Source: JAAELZ01 sp965237485 (lineage in GTDB: Bacteria > Pseudomonadota > Gammaproteobacteria > Arenicellales > Poriferihabitantaceae). Taken from it: DNA of 64,000 nucleotides. A model generated the notes under the pieces. It was not told the DNA's origin. It saw nothing but the letters and a program-made list of their open reading frames with translations, and did no database searches. Below are positions 18,157 to 27,222 of the stretch, piece by piece; the stretch's first letter is position 1, and every line of letters begins with the position of its first letter. The DNA lies in the NCBI GenBank assembly GCA_965237485.1, contig CBDEFQ010000004.1:1-64000 (forward strand), in the 5' to 3' direction. The position numbers were made by a program, and so were the translations under genes.

Positions 18157-19884
18157 TTAACCTTTAGTAACACGTTCAATTTCCGCAATGCTGGTGATTC
18201 CAGTTGCAACCTTTTTTAAGCCTTCGTATTTAATTGAGAGCACGCCTTCGCTTCTAACTTGCCTGTTTATCTGCGCTTCGGTCGCCCTATCCATTATTAA
18301 TTCACTGGTTTCATCGGAGATAGGCATTACTTCAAATATTCCAGTTCGTCCGCGATAGCCTTTTGAACAACCGCTACAACCAACGGGTTCATAGATGGTA
18401 GCGCTTTTGAGTTGCTCTTTCATAAACCCCAGATTTAAAAGGTGTTCAGCAGTGAGTTTAGTTTTTTTCTTACATGAACTACAGAGGCGACGGATTAAGC
18501 GTTGCGCAATGACCAGATTTAAGGTTGAGGCGATATTAAAAGGTGCAATCCCCATATTCAAAAGACGGGTTATTGAGCTAGGCGCATCATTAGTGTGCAA
18601 TGTTGACAGCACCAAGTGACCGGTTTGTGAGGCTTTGATCGCGATTTCGGCGGTTTCTAAGTCACGTATTTCACCCACCATGAGAATATCAGGGTCTTGG
18701 CGTAAAAACGCACGTAGGGTTTTTGCAAATGTAAGCCCGGATTTTTCGTTAATACTAACCTGATTAACGCCATCTGCATAAATCTCCACAGGGTCTTCAA
18801 CGGAGCTGATATTGGTAGTGGGGCTGTTTAACACTGCCAGCGCAGAATAAAGTGTGACTGTTTTACCGCTTCCTGTTGGCCCCGTTACTAATACCATACC
18901 GTGAGGCTGCGATGTCGCGTGTTTATATAACTCAAGTTGATTAGGTTCCATTCCTAAACTATCTAAGCTTAATTGTGTAGATCCTTGGTTAAGAATCCGC
19001 ATCACCACTTTCTCGCCAAAGATGGTGGGCATGGTGCTAATACGGAAATCAATGGTTCTGGAACGAGAGAAATTGAGCTTTATTCGCCCATCTTGCGGCA
19101 GCCTTCTTTCAGCAATGTCCAAACGCGCCATCACTTTAATACGCGAAGCGATATTTTGCGCTAATTTGATAGGTGGGTCGCCCGCTGGGTGTAAAACGCC
19201 ATCGATACGATACCGAATACGTGCGAAATGTTCATAAGGCTCGATATGCACATCCGATGCCCCTTTAGCGATGGCATCACGTAATATTTGGTTTACGTAA
19301 CGAACAATCGGGTTAGTATTGTCCAGGTTAACGAGGGTCTCGCTGTCGTTATCATCCCTAATGAGGTCGATATCAATCTCATGAAGATTGACATCGTCAG
19401 TAAATTCATCCAACGCGTCAACATCAGACCCAGTCGCTAATTTGCTTATTACTAAGCGCAAGTTAGCCGGGTCGCACATGATGGCTTTAATGCGCTTTGA
19501 GCTATGAAATCGCGCCTGACTAATCGCCACTTTTGCATCGGGTCTTCCGATGGCGACGTATAGGGTGTTGCCCCGCTCGAATAAGGGTAACATTTGATAT
19601 TGAGAAATAAGCTTATCACTCAATAGTAATAAGGGCAGAATGTCGCCATTGATGCTGTCTATATTAATCAGTGGAATACGTGCTTCAGCGGCTGCTAAGG
19701 TGATTAATTTATTGCGGTCTATGTCTTCATTTTTATAGGCTTGTTCGAAGCAAGACAGTCCTTCATTCTCTGCATCCTTTTGAATCACGCTAGCCAATTC
19801 AAAGTTGGCTAGTTCGTGCACCACCATTTGTTTGGCTAAACCAAATAAAGTGTTGCCCGTATTTCTTTCTGTCGATTTGTTCAT
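18157..19884 (-). CDS. pilB: Type IV pilus extension ATPase PilB
   Basis: PilB powers pilus extension. The 575-residue protein has an N-terminal MshEN-type domain, Walker A in GPTGSGKTVTL (about residue 335), the Asp and His boxes of secretion ATPases, and a zinc-binding CSSC...CSGC element (about 465-510). Its N-terminal half is typical of PilB rather than PilT. No pilT is present in the window, so retraction genes must lie elsewhere if they exist. Confidence 0.95.
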   Translation of the reverse strand: MNKSTERNTGNTLFGLAKQMVVHELANFELASVIQKDAENEGLSCFEQAYKNEDIDRNKLITLAAAEARIPLINIDSINGDILPLLLLSDKLISQYQMLPLFERGNTLYVAIGRPDAKVAISQARFHSSKRIKAIMCDPANLRLVISKLATGSDVDALDEFTDDVNLHEIDIDLIRDDNDSETLVNLDNTNPIVRYVNQILRDAIAKGASDVHIEPYEHFARIRYRIDGVLHPAGDPPIKLAQNIASRIKVMARLDIAERRLPQDGRIKLNFSRSRTIDFRISTMPTIFGEKVVMRILNQGSTQLSLDSLGMEPNQLELYKHATSQPHGMVLVTGPTGSGKTVTLYSALAVLNSPTTNISSVEDPVEIYADGVNQVSINEKSGLTFAKTLRAFLRQDPDILMVGEIRDLETAEIAIKASQTGHLVLSTLHTNDAPSSITRLLNMGIAPFNIASTLNLVIAQRLIRRLCSSCKKKTKLTAEHLLNLGFMKEQLKSATIYEPVGCSGCSKGYRGRTGIFEVMPISDETSELIMDRATEAQINRQVRSEGVLSIKYEGLKKVATGITSIAEIERVTKG

Positions 19885-20206
19885 GACAAGGAGGCTACCA
19901 TTTTCGGTAAATTAATCAACATGCAAGTCTATCTATTAGTGGTCTTATAGTATGCGTTTTAACCAACAAGCTCAGCTTAAGTATACTAGATTAATGTCAA
20001 GCGCGAAATTTAAATAGAATGCCATAAAGAGATTTAAAGGTATATAATAGAAGATATACGGTATAAAAAGGCAGATTAATAGTATTTTCCGGCTTGCATT
20101 GTTCTTGCTTGTTTGATATATTCGCTTTCGTTCACGGAGCTAATCATTAAAACAGCACTGTGAAAACCTTAGATATTTTATTAACTTTAATTTTTGGAGA
20201 AATTCA
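19885..20206. promoter_or_regulatory. Divergent pilB/pilA intergenic region
   Basis: This 322-base, AT-rich region should hold the promoters of the pilBCD operon and of pilA. A good ribosome-binding site, GGAG 8 bases before the pilA ATG, is visible. I looked for a sigma-54 promoter (GG, ten bases, GC), usual before pilA, and found no match with correct spacing. TATAGT- and TATACT-like hexamers occur but without convincing -35 partners. Confidence 0.45.
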
Positions 20207-20692
20207 ATGAATACAGTACAAAAAAGCGTTAAAGCAGTACAGTGCGGTTTTACCTTAATCGAGTTAATGATTGTGGTGGCGATTATTGCTATTTTGGCGA
20301 CTATTGCTTTCCCTGCTTATCAAGATTACGCTGTTCGGGCTCGAGTAAGCGAGGGTTTAGCTCTTGCTGCAGGTGCGAAAGTGACTATTACTGAAAACGC
20401 CGCTACGGGCACTGCACTTGACTCAGGCTTTACTCCACCGGCTTCAACTGATAACGTTGCTTCAATTTCAGTTACGCCCGCTAATGGCCAGATTGTTATT
20501 AGCTATGAAGACATTGCTGGAGGAGGAACTATAATTTTAGCACCACATTCGGATGGTAATGCGTTAGTTAACCTTGCCATTCCTGGTGGTTCAATTGATT
20601 GGGATTGTTTGACAATTGACTCAACACCGACAGTATCAGGCGTAGGCGTTGGAACAACTCTTGCGAAATTTGCTCCTTCGGTGTGTCGTTAA
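20207..20692 (+). CDS. pilA: Type IV major pilin PilA
   Basis: A 161-residue prepilin with a short basic leader ending in Gly before FTLIELMIVVAIIAILATIA, the class III signal cut by PilD before Phe with Glu at +5. A Cys pair toward the C terminus (WDCL and SVCR) would close the usual D-region loop. It is the structural subunit for twitching, adhesion or DNA uptake. It is divergent from pilB. Confidence 0.95.
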   Translation: MNTVQKSVKAVQCGFTLIELMIVVAIIAILATIAFPAYQDYAVRARVSEGLALAAGAKVTITENAATGTALDSGFTPPASTDNVASISVTPANGQIVISYEDIAGGGTIILAPHSDGNALVNLAIPGGSIDWDCLTIDSTPTVSGVGVGTTLAKFAPSVCR

Positions 20693-20709
20693 AAATAAGC
20701 CAAAGAGCC

Positions 20710-20728
20710 AAAGGGGTCAGACCCCTTT
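20710..20728. repeat. REP-like palindrome before the RAYT gene
   Basis: AAAGGGGT and ACCCCTTT form an 8-bp stem around CAG. This GGGGTCAGACCCC form commonly flanks REP-associated tyrosine transposases and is probably the hairpin they recognise. It lies 18 bases after the pilA stop, so it could also act as the pilA transcript end. A possible relative (GGGCAGACC) lies near 56361. Confidence 0.65.
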
Positions 20729-20760
20729 AAATATGTCCACTAAGGCGATATGCTTGTGGT

Positions 20761-21342
20761 ATGCCAAGGAAACCCCGCTATTTTTTGCCCGACATTCCTG
20801 TTCATGTTACTCAACGAGGCTTAAATCGAAATGCGGTATTTGCTGAAGAGGAAGATCACCTCGCCTTTTTAGAAAACCTGGTTAAAGCAAAAATAGTTCA
20901 TGGCTGTAAGGTCCATGCTTATGTTCTTATGACGAACCACTACCATTTGTTAGTTACGCCGCCAGATGGTAGGAGTTTAAGTGCGATGATGCAAACTATT
21001 GGCCGTCACTTTGTTCCCTATATGAATAGAAAATATGGAGGCAGTGGAACCATATGGGAGGGGTGCTTTAAAGCTAGTTTAGTGCAGAGTGAACACTACT
21101 TCTTAAATTGCATGCGCTATATTGAAATGAACCCGGTCGTTGCGCAAATGGTTGAAACCCCGGTTAATTACCGTTGGAGTAGTTATCTACATAATACGCA
21201 GGGTGAGGAACCATTTTGGCTTGATGAGCATGAAGAATATTTAAACTTGGGAAACACTTCAGCAAACCGGCAACAGATAGAAGGTTTATTGAACAAAAAG
21301 GTGGGTTATTCGAGGCGAGGCCGTCCATGGAAAAAGCACTAG
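20761..21342 (+). CDS. REP-associated tyrosine transposase (RAYT, Y1 family)
   Basis: This 193-residue single-domain protein has the HUH motif in MTNHYHLLV (about residues 58-66) and catalytic Tyr candidates in the CMRYIEMNPV block (about 120). It ends in a basic RRGRPWKK tail. RAYTs act on REP hairpins and are usually single-copy domesticated genes. A REP-like palindrome lies 33 bases upstream. Its last 4 bases overlap the comF end, so the gene fits tightly between pilA and comF. Confidence 0.88.
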   Translation: MPRKPRYFLPDIPVHVTQRGLNRNAVFAEEEDHLAFLENLVKAKIVHGCKVHAYVLMTNHYHLLVTPPDGRSLSAMMQTIGRHFVPYMNRKYGGSGTIWEGCFKASLVQSEHYFLNCMRYIEMNPVVAQMVETPVNYRWSSYLHNTQGEEPFWLDEHEEYLNLGNTSANRQQIEGLLNKKVGYSRRGRPWKKH

Positions 21343-22112
21343 TAATGCTTTGATGGACGCGCAATCGAGCAGGCCGATAGTTGGCAATTTGGTGCTTTCT
21401 TAGCGGCTAGTTTGCCAGCCTCATTGATGGTGACACCAGTGGTGATAACGTCGTCTACTATCATTATGTGGCTATATTGATTGAGGTCAGCACTGTTTGT
21501 CGCTAATTTGAAAGCCCCTTTGATGTTTTTTAAGCGTAATGCTTTGTTTAGCCCGGTTTGAGATACCGTTGGTTTGGTGCGGATTAGTGAGTGACTAAGG
21601 CAAGGGATGGATAACACTTTGGACAGTGCGTTCGCCAGTAACTGTGCTTGGTTGTAGCCACGCTGTTTGAGCCGGCGTTTATGTAATGGAATGGGGATAA
21701 TTAAATCTGGCCGCTTTATGTCACCGAAATGCTTGCTTAGATGTTCGGCAAGTGATGTTGCGAAAAAGTTAGCTAGGTTCAGGTCGCCGCTATATTTGAA
21801 TTGATGAACTAAACTTCTTATGCCATCGGTGTAAATATATGGTGAGATCGTAGTCTCAAATGGGGGGGAAGATGTGAGACATTGGCCGCATACTAACTTG
21901 TTTTTTTCTGTTGACTCAGTTATATCAATTGTTTCCATCGGGTCTGCGCAGATACTGCAACAGCTGGTGTTGCGCTTAAACTGTGTCTGACACTGCTCGC
22001 ACACGCTATTGGTACAAAAACAATTACAAAGTGCACAGCGAGTTGGTATAGCCAATTTCAGACCCAAATTCAGCGATTTAGATAAATGTGCGATTGGTTT
22101 AAAATATTCCAT
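21339..22112 (-). CDS. comF: ComF family protein (double zinc ribbon and phosphoribosyltransferase fold)
   Basis: A 257-residue protein with N-terminal zinc-ribbon cysteine pairs (CALC...CEQC and CSIC...CGQC, about residues 25-95) and a C-terminal PRTase domain with the PRPP loop IVDDVITTGVT (about 220). ComF proteins support uptake of transforming DNA. With type IV pilus genes in the same window, natural competence is plausible but not shown. It is divergent from the bioC-like gene. Confidence 0.9.
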   Translation of the reverse strand: MEYFKPIAHLSKSLNLGLKLAIPTRCALCNCFCTNSVCEQCQTQFKRNTSCCSICADPMETIDITESTEKNKLVCGQCLTSSPPFETTISPYIYTDGIRSLVHQFKYSGDLNLANFFATSLAEHLSKHFGDIKRPDLIIPIPLHKRRLKQRGYNQAQLLANALSKVLSIPCLSHSLIRTKPTVSQTGLNKALRLKNIKGAFKLATNSADLNQYSHIMIVDDVITTGVTINEAGKLAAKKAPNCQLSACSIARPSKHY

Positions 22113-22141
22113 ATTCTTCTATTATAAAGGCGTTTTATTTC

Positions 22142-22939
22142 ATGAGTTGCGTCCAAACGCTTTACCTCACACGGCGACGCCGCGTGAAAAGCTTGTATCC
22201 GAATAGTACAGCAGATTTTTTAAGCAACTATAGCGACGCTCAACTTATTGATCGAATAGAGGCCAATAGGCAGAAAGTAAGTAAGGCACAGGACGGCCGG
22301 GCAGCGTTAATTTTAGGTGCGCGCTCCAACTATATATACCAATCGCTTAACCGGTATTTCAATACAGTTGATCAGCTGCCGATTGATGAAGTTAACGCAA
22401 CAGTAAGTGTTAATAAACCAGCAGCTTTAAGTGATAAAGACCTAGTGTTGTGCCCTCACCTTATTGATTGGTTTGACCCAAACACTTTATTGCCGAAGGT
22501 AATTGAAGGCATTGTTCCGGGCGGCGAACTATACTTCTCCTTTTATGGTGAACATACCGCCGCAAGTATAAATGCCTTGATTGGGGCTGTTGCTCACAAG
22601 GCACACTTTCAACCGTTTTACGCCCTATCTGATGTGGGTGATCACATCGCTGGCTTGGGCTTGAGTAATGTGGTCATTGATTCTGAACGATTGAATTTGG
22701 AATATGCCAGCGTAGAGAAATTACTGGGGGATGCGAGAATGATTGATGGCTCTAACTTTAATTCCAATCGCAATATGAGCCTTACACCTAAAGGTACCTA
22801 CAAGCGTGTGGTGCAAGTGCTTGAAAAAGCACTAAGCGATAATGGCGTAATTAACGCCGAAATTGAATTGTGTTATGCCCGCGGGATGAAACGAGATTTG
22901 TCTAGCGTTAAAGTTGGAGTGCCAACGATAATAAATTAG
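22142..22939 (+). CDS. BioC-like methyltransferase-fold protein, motif I eroded
   Basis: A 265-residue protein resembling the BioC/NDUFAF5 methyltransferases in its LSDKDLVLCPHLIDWFDPNT and IVPGGELYFSFYGEHT segments. In gammaproteobacteria bioC sits near comF, often with bioB, bioF and bioH between; here those are absent. The SAM-binding motif I, normally a GxGxG loop, reads ALILGARSNYIY, so catalysis is doubtful. It may be a diverged BioC or a non-catalytic relative such as an assembly factor. It ends at a good terminator. Confidence 0.65.
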   Translation: MSCVQTLYLTRRRRVKSLYPNSTADFLSNYSDAQLIDRIEANRQKVSKAQDGRAALILGARSNYIYQSLNRYFNTVDQLPIDEVNATVSVNKPAALSDKDLVLCPHLIDWFDPNTLLPKVIEGIVPGGELYFSFYGEHTAASINALIGAVAHKAHFQPFYALSDVGDHIAGLGLSNVVIDSERLNLEYASVEKLLGDARMIDGSNFNSNRNMSLTPKGTYKRVVQVLEKALSDNGVINAEIELCYARGMKRDLSSVKVGVPTIIN

Positions 22940-22946
22940 GAAGTAG

Positions 22947-22973
22947 AAAACCCAGCATTAGGCTGGGCTTTTT
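22947..22973. terminator. Bidirectional terminator between the bioC-like gene and soxA
   Basis: CCCAGC (22951-22956) pairs with GCTGGG (22962-22967) around a 5-base loop. T-runs follow on both strands (CTTTTT on plus, TTTTC on minus). It separates the convergent bioC-like gene and the sox operon. Confidence 0.85.
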
Positions 22974-22994
22974 ACGGAAAAAAGGTATAGCGGT

Positions 22995-23855
22995 TTATTG
23001 CCTCTGACTAGGCACTTGAATCGGCACCCCTGAACTCATAATGGTTTCGTACACTTCGACTGCCAGATATTCATCGCTAAGCACTTTAAATTTAACCGCA
23101 CGCACTTGTTTGTTACAACCTCCATAGCGGCGGTGCATGGTTCCTAGGGGCTTCTTACCACTGTTAGCGCCCCACTTGCTGCGATAGACTGGAAACCCTG
23201 TGCCGTGTCCTAAGCCCGCGCTTAAAACGTCACCGCGTACTTTATTGCCTGCATTTATTACGTGGCAATCAGCGCAGGAAAAGTTAAGTTGCCCGCGTTT
23301 AGCCCAATAAAACTGGCGGCCTTTCTCATAATAATTACGCATGGTTTCAGATGAATAATCTATGTCTACGGGCTCGCCATTAGCTTGCATTTTATAGGCA
23401 ATGGTTAACCGCGCCATTTTCTGGCTGCTGCCCTTTAACCCTTCTTCACCGTTGCGGGCTAAGCAATCTCGTATATCCATTTCAATTGTATGCAAGGCTC
23501 CGTCACCATCAACATACGGATATCGATTGCCTGCTGGTTTGCCTGCAAAGCAGGCATCAAAAGTACTTCCATTGGCAAATGGCATACTCCATTCTTCAAC
23601 CCCTTTTTCAGCGAGTTCTTCATAAGCAGGGAACTCCATCAAGCCTTCCCAGTTTGCTCGACGCTGAGCATATTGAGGCAAGGCATTGACACCGTTTGTA
23701 TAGTCTTCAAGGCTCAAGCTTGGGAATTTATTTTTGAAATAGCTTTGAAATGCATCGATTTCTGATTTTACTTCTTCTGCCGATGACGTCGCATGGGTGC
23801 TGCCGATAAAGGCAGCTAAGCTTAGTGTGACTAGTGCGGTGAGTAACTTCTTCAT
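22995..23855 (-). CDS. soxA: SoxA, L-cysteine S-thiosulfotransferase haem subunit
   Basis: SoxA with SoxX attaches thiosulfate to the carrier SoxY in the periplasm. From the ATG at 23855 the protein has 286 residues, a signal peptide ending near STHATSS, one haem motif CADCH (about residue 193) and the conserved active-site Cys in RYGGCNKQ (about 245). The first haem motif of dihaem SoxA is absent: that region has only CFAGKPAGNRY and a second Cys in IRDCLARNG, so this is the monohaem type. The frame extends upstream to 23975, overlapping soxZ, and was rejected. Confidence 0.92.
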   Translation of the reverse strand: MKKLLTALVTLSLAAFIGSTHATSSAEEVKSEIDAFQSYFKNKFPSLSLEDYTNGVNALPQYAQRRANWEGLMEFPAYEELAEKGVEEWSMPFANGSTFDACFAGKPAGNRYPYVDGDGALHTIEMDIRDCLARNGEEGLKGSSQKMARLTIAYKMQANGEPVDIDYSSETMRNYYEKGRQFYWAKRGQLNFSCADCHVINAGNKVRGDVLSAGLGHGTGFPVYRSKWGANSGKKPLGTMHRRYGGCNKQVRAVKFKVLSDEYLAVEVYETIMSSGVPIQVPSQRQ

Positions 23856-23904
23856 GTTTTTATGCCTCTGGTTTTGCTCAAGCAGGGTTTGACTATACTC
23901 TAGA

Positions 23905-24213
23905 TTATTTAACTGTGGCCTCGGCAGTGCCGCTGCCGTCCTTATTATCGACCCATGAAACAGAAACCGTATCACCTGTATTTAGGTTTTGTAAGTTGAT
24001 CGCTACAAGTGGATTAGCTGAAGTGCCTCGGCTAAGCGAGACTTCACTCACTTGTGTGCCATTGACTTTAAATAGCATCGTAGTGATGTAGTGAGCGGGC
24101 ACGACATCCCCGGTAGCTTTGTCTACACGTTGGCCTGTTTCCATCGGGTGTTTGGCTAGCACCAACACGTCATGGCCTTCGCTCTTTTGTTTGATCTTGA
24201 TTTTGGTACTCAT
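23905..24213 (-). CDS. soxZ: Thiosulfate carrier subunit SoxZ
   Basis: A 102-residue immunoglobulin-like protein opening MSTKIKIKQKSEGHDVLVL, with the HPMETGQR segment typical of SoxZ. It pairs with SoxY and has no signal peptide, being exported together with Tat-borne SoxY. It is third in the soxXYZA run, 70 bases after soxY. Confidence 0.95.
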   Translation of the reverse strand: MSTKIKIKQKSEGHDVLVLAKHPMETGQRVDKATGDVVPAHYITTMLFKVNGTQVSEVSLSRGTSANPLVAINLQNLNTGDTVSVSWVDNKDGSGTAEATVK

Positions 24214-24283
24214 GTTAATTACCTGAATGGGTTACTTAAATTACTATCCTATTATCCATTGAGTCTAGCTTGTTTGTTGAAAC

Positions 24284-24748
24284 TTAGCCGCCACAACCAC
24301 CCGCGGTCACCTTGACTTCGGCAGCTGTTTTAATGACGTCATCGCCCATCTTCGCATAGGCTACAACATTGGAAGTTTTGCCCATTTTAATGCGCCCGCT
24401 AAGATAGCCACTTGCGCCGTCGCCAAAGGTGGCAGACATCACCAGAGGCCGTGGATTTTCTTCTACCACTATGGCAATCATCTCCACAGGGCCGCTAGTG
24501 CTTACTTTGACCGGCACAACCGCACCATTTTCTGCTACTTCTGGCACTTTGAGCGTAATGTTGGCACTGTCAGCGGCTTCGCTTGAACCGAATAAACTGC
24601 TCACCGCGCTGGCATTGTCTTCGGTGTTGAATGCTGCCTCAGGGTAGTTCGCAGCCAATACGGTTTGGGGTTGAAATAAGGCAACGCTGGACACCGCAGT
24701 GATGGTGCTAGTTGCAATGGAGCCTTTGAGAAAACTTCGACGTTTCAT
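24284..24748 (-). CDS. soxY: Thiosulfate carrier subunit SoxY
   Basis: A 154-residue protein ending in the swinging-arm motif GGCGG, whose Cys carries the sulfur intermediates. The N terminus MKRRSFLKGS is a Tat signal (twin Arg), followed by a hydrophobic stretch and a cleavage site near VLAA. It lies between soxX (68 bases upstream) and soxZ and acts in the periplasm. Confidence 0.96.
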   Translation of the reverse strand: MKRRSFLKGSIATSTITAVSSVALFQPQTVLAANYPEAAFNTEDNASAVSSLFGSSEAADSANITLKVPEVAENGAVVPVKVSTSGPVEMIAIVVEENPRPLVMSATFGDGASGYLSGRIKMGKTSNVVAYAKMGDDVIKTAAEVKVTAGGCGG

Positions 24749-24815
24749 TTTTATCCTCGTAAGAGCGTGTTGTATATTCGTAATATATTATGGTGATCGC
24801 GATCTAGAAACTCAG

Positions 24816-25232
24816 CTAGATGGTCAGCAAGAAATTAACTATCTTGTCTATTTTCTCGTCCGACAATATGCCGTGCGCGCCAAAGGGTGGCATCAGCGAA
24901 TTGGGGTTGTTAGTAGTCGCATCGTAAACTTGAGCGCGTAGTTTCTGTTTATCAGGGAAACGGCTGCTCATGGCAACCAGCGGTGGGCCTGTATTGCCCC
25001 CAGTGGCAAGTGATTTAGGCCAACCTTGCACCACCATATTATGGCAAGCTAAGCAGTTGCCATCTTTTCTGGTTATTGCTAGGCACCAACCCTGCACAGC
25101 TTCGCTAGGGTTTTCAACTTTGCTACATTGCTTTTCATCCGGCAAAGACTCGGCTATAGAGTGGCTTGAGAAGCTTGCGCTAGCATACAACAAAGCAGCG
25201 GTGCCAAAGAGTGAAACGATACGATTCGCGCG
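24816..25232 (-). CDS. soxX: SoxX, haem subunit partner of SoxA
   Basis: From the ATG at 25232 the protein has 138 residues, a signal peptide ending near SHSIAES, one haem motif CLACH (about residue 64) and a methionine ligand candidate in NSLMPPFG. I chose this ATG because GGAGG stands 8 bases upstream; the open frame reaches 25265. It opens the soxXYZA operon. The 264 bases between it and the bepA-like stop should hold the operon promoter; I see no clear sigma-70 match there. Confidence 0.93.
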   Translation of the reverse strand, partial: RANRIVSLFGTAALLYASASFSSHSIAESLPDEKQCSKVENPSEAVQGWCLAITRKDGNCLACHNMVVQGWPKSLATGGNTGPPLVAMSSRFPDKQKLRAQVYDATTNNPNSLMPPFGAHGILSDEKIDKIVNFLLTI

Positions 25233-25496
25233 CATGGGCGATTCCTCCGAATGAGTTTGGTTCATTTTATTAGAGACCCTTTAAGATAGCCAGCAATACA
25301 CGTCATTGGCTCGTCCAATAGTTGAAGATAGCTCCGACAATTTAACAGTAGCAACCCAAAACTCGGTCTATATGCTTACGAAGCTTATACAAAATAACAG
25401 TTAAGCGCAAATCCATGCATAATTTTACGAAGTGTATGCCAGTTCTGAAAGCTGCTTAGTTGGCCTATGTATATCGGCGTAAATAGTGTAGAAAAA

Positions 25497-26984
25497 TTAA
25501 ATGCCTAATGCGCTAGCGCGCGCACTTGCGGTGCTGATTTGCTTTTGTAAATCTTTTATTCGCGAGTGCAAGTAAGGTGATATTTTTGCGTTCGCATTTT
25601 TGACATAAGGCGCCAAGGAGGAAGTTGCTTTGGGGTAATGGCCTAAATCGTAGTAAAACTGTGCTTTGTTCAGTGCGGCATCTGGCAAATTTCCTACTGC
25701 GCCAGCAATGTCTGCCAGTAATAAACTAATTTGCGGCTGTCTAGGATGGGCGCGCATTGTCTTACGCGCTTGTTGAAAGGCATCATCTAATAAGTCTAAG
25801 CGTTTTAACGTTCGGGCCCGAGTTAGACCAACCGCTAGATTTTTGGGGTGGTTAACAATTAACTTATTAAGTAACGCCAACGCAGCGCGTTTTTTATCCG
25901 CCTTCAGCAATATTTCGGCCTGTGTTAGTTGGGCTAGATCGGTGAGCTGCGCGCTTGAATAGTGTTGGCTCAATACTTGCGCTGCCTCTTCGGTATTGCC
26001 GTCACGCATTAATGCCAATGCCAAACCATAGGCATTGTGAAAGCTTTCTGCATCTGCCGCTTTGCTTAGGGCAGCGCGAAAGCTAGATATGATCTGTTTT
26101 AATGGCTCGCCGTAAAGCGCGTTGGACCGGGCTTGCGCGGTTTTAAAGTTGAGCAAGGTATTTAACTCTACTCGATCCTCAACATATAAGTTAAGCGACT
26201 GAACGCGGGCTTTAGCTTCGGCAATGCGGTTATTAGAAAGGGGGTGAGTGCGTAAAAACTCTGGTATTTCGCTCCCTTGGATTTGGCTTTGACGCTCCAA
26301 ACGACCAAAGAATATAGGCATATTGATAGGGTCGTATCCAGCACTGGCCAGTAGCTTCATGCCCGCCGCATCTGCTTCTTTTTCAAAGCCTCGGCTGTAG
26401 GCTAGTTGGTTTGAAATAACGGCTGCACGCACCGCGGCGATGGTGGCCACTCCAGCTTGCCCGCCAATAAGTAGCCCGCCAAGTATGGCAGCGGTGGAGG
26501 GCAGGCTGATTTTCTTGGCATTTTCTAACATTCGCGGAATGTGCCGTTGACTATGATGACTTATCTCGTGGGCAATAACCGAGGCAAGCTCGCCTTCTGA
26601 CTGTGTGGCCGTTAGCAAACCAGTATTTATTGCAATTTGGCCGCCGGGCACCGCAAACGCGTTTATCACTGGGTTTAGCACTAAACTCACATGAACGTCC
26701 GGTAGGGGGCGACTGCTATGGCTTGCAAGCTCTGCAGTTAGGTTGTGCACATAATTTAGTAAGATGGGGTCGCCAATTAAATTTAGGCGACTACGCGCAT
26801 CGGCCATTAATTTACGACCGAGGATGATTTCATCTTCGGCATTAAGCACTTGGCTGGCGCTATCATTTAATTCAGGCAAAGCTTGATCAGCAGATAAACC
26901 AGAGCAAGCAAGCAAGCTTAATAGGCCAATAAAGGAGGGTGAAAGTTGACGGAAAACAAAAAAGCTACTACCAAAGTAACTCAT
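25497..26984 (-). CDS. bepA: M48 family metalloprotease with TPR repeats (BepA-like)
   Basis: A 495-residue protein with a signal sequence containing a possible lipobox (SLLAC, about residue 27), the zinc motif HEISHH (about 139), the downstream Glu ligand in GFEKEADAAG and C-terminal tetratricopeptide repeats (about 290-480). BepA proteases check outer-membrane protein assembly, including LptD. The domain order fits BepA; the lipoprotein form would be unusual. It is divergent from tusA. Confidence 0.88.
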   Translation of the reverse strand: MSYFGSSFFVFRQLSPSFIGLLSLLACSGLSADQALPELNDSASQVLNAEDEIILGRKLMADARSRLNLIGDPILLNYVHNLTAELASHSSRPLPDVHVSLVLNPVINAFAVPGGQIAINTGLLTATQSEGELASVIAHEISHHSQRHIPRMLENAKKISLPSTAAILGGLLIGGQAGVATIAAVRAAVISNQLAYSRGFEKEADAAGMKLLASAGYDPINMPIFFGRLERQSQIQGSEIPEFLRTHPLSNNRIAEAKARVQSLNLYVEDRVELNTLLNFKTAQARSNALYGEPLKQIISSFRAALSKAADAESFHNAYGLALALMRDGNTEEAAQVLSQHYSSAQLTDLAQLTQAEILLKADKKRAALALLNKLIVNHPKNLAVGLTRARTLKRLDLLDDAFQQARKTMRAHPRQPQISLLLADIAGAVGNLPDAALNKAQFYYDLGHYPKATSSLAPYVKNANAKISPYLHSRIKDLQKQISTASARASALGI

Positions 26985-27222
26985 GCTCTACCGATTGGTG
27001 TAATTTTACTAATCATTTAAATTCTAATATACTTGTTTCAGTTGATTAAGGTCATCAAGAAGCGGTAATCCGCAGTACTTATGGCCCTAGTTATGTGGAC
27101 TTAGCATAAATCAAACAGTTCCCAAAACCCACGGATAAACCCGTGTAAATTGTAACCGTCTTAGGGCTTCAGTTTATGAAGATTGTGTGAACCAACAGTG
27201 AATTAACCAGAGGAAAATCTAG

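Noticed and set aside
20088..20130. Sigma-54 promoter candidate before pilA (CCGGCTTGCATTGTTCTTGC)
   Set aside because: GG and GC are separated by 14 bases instead of the required 10.
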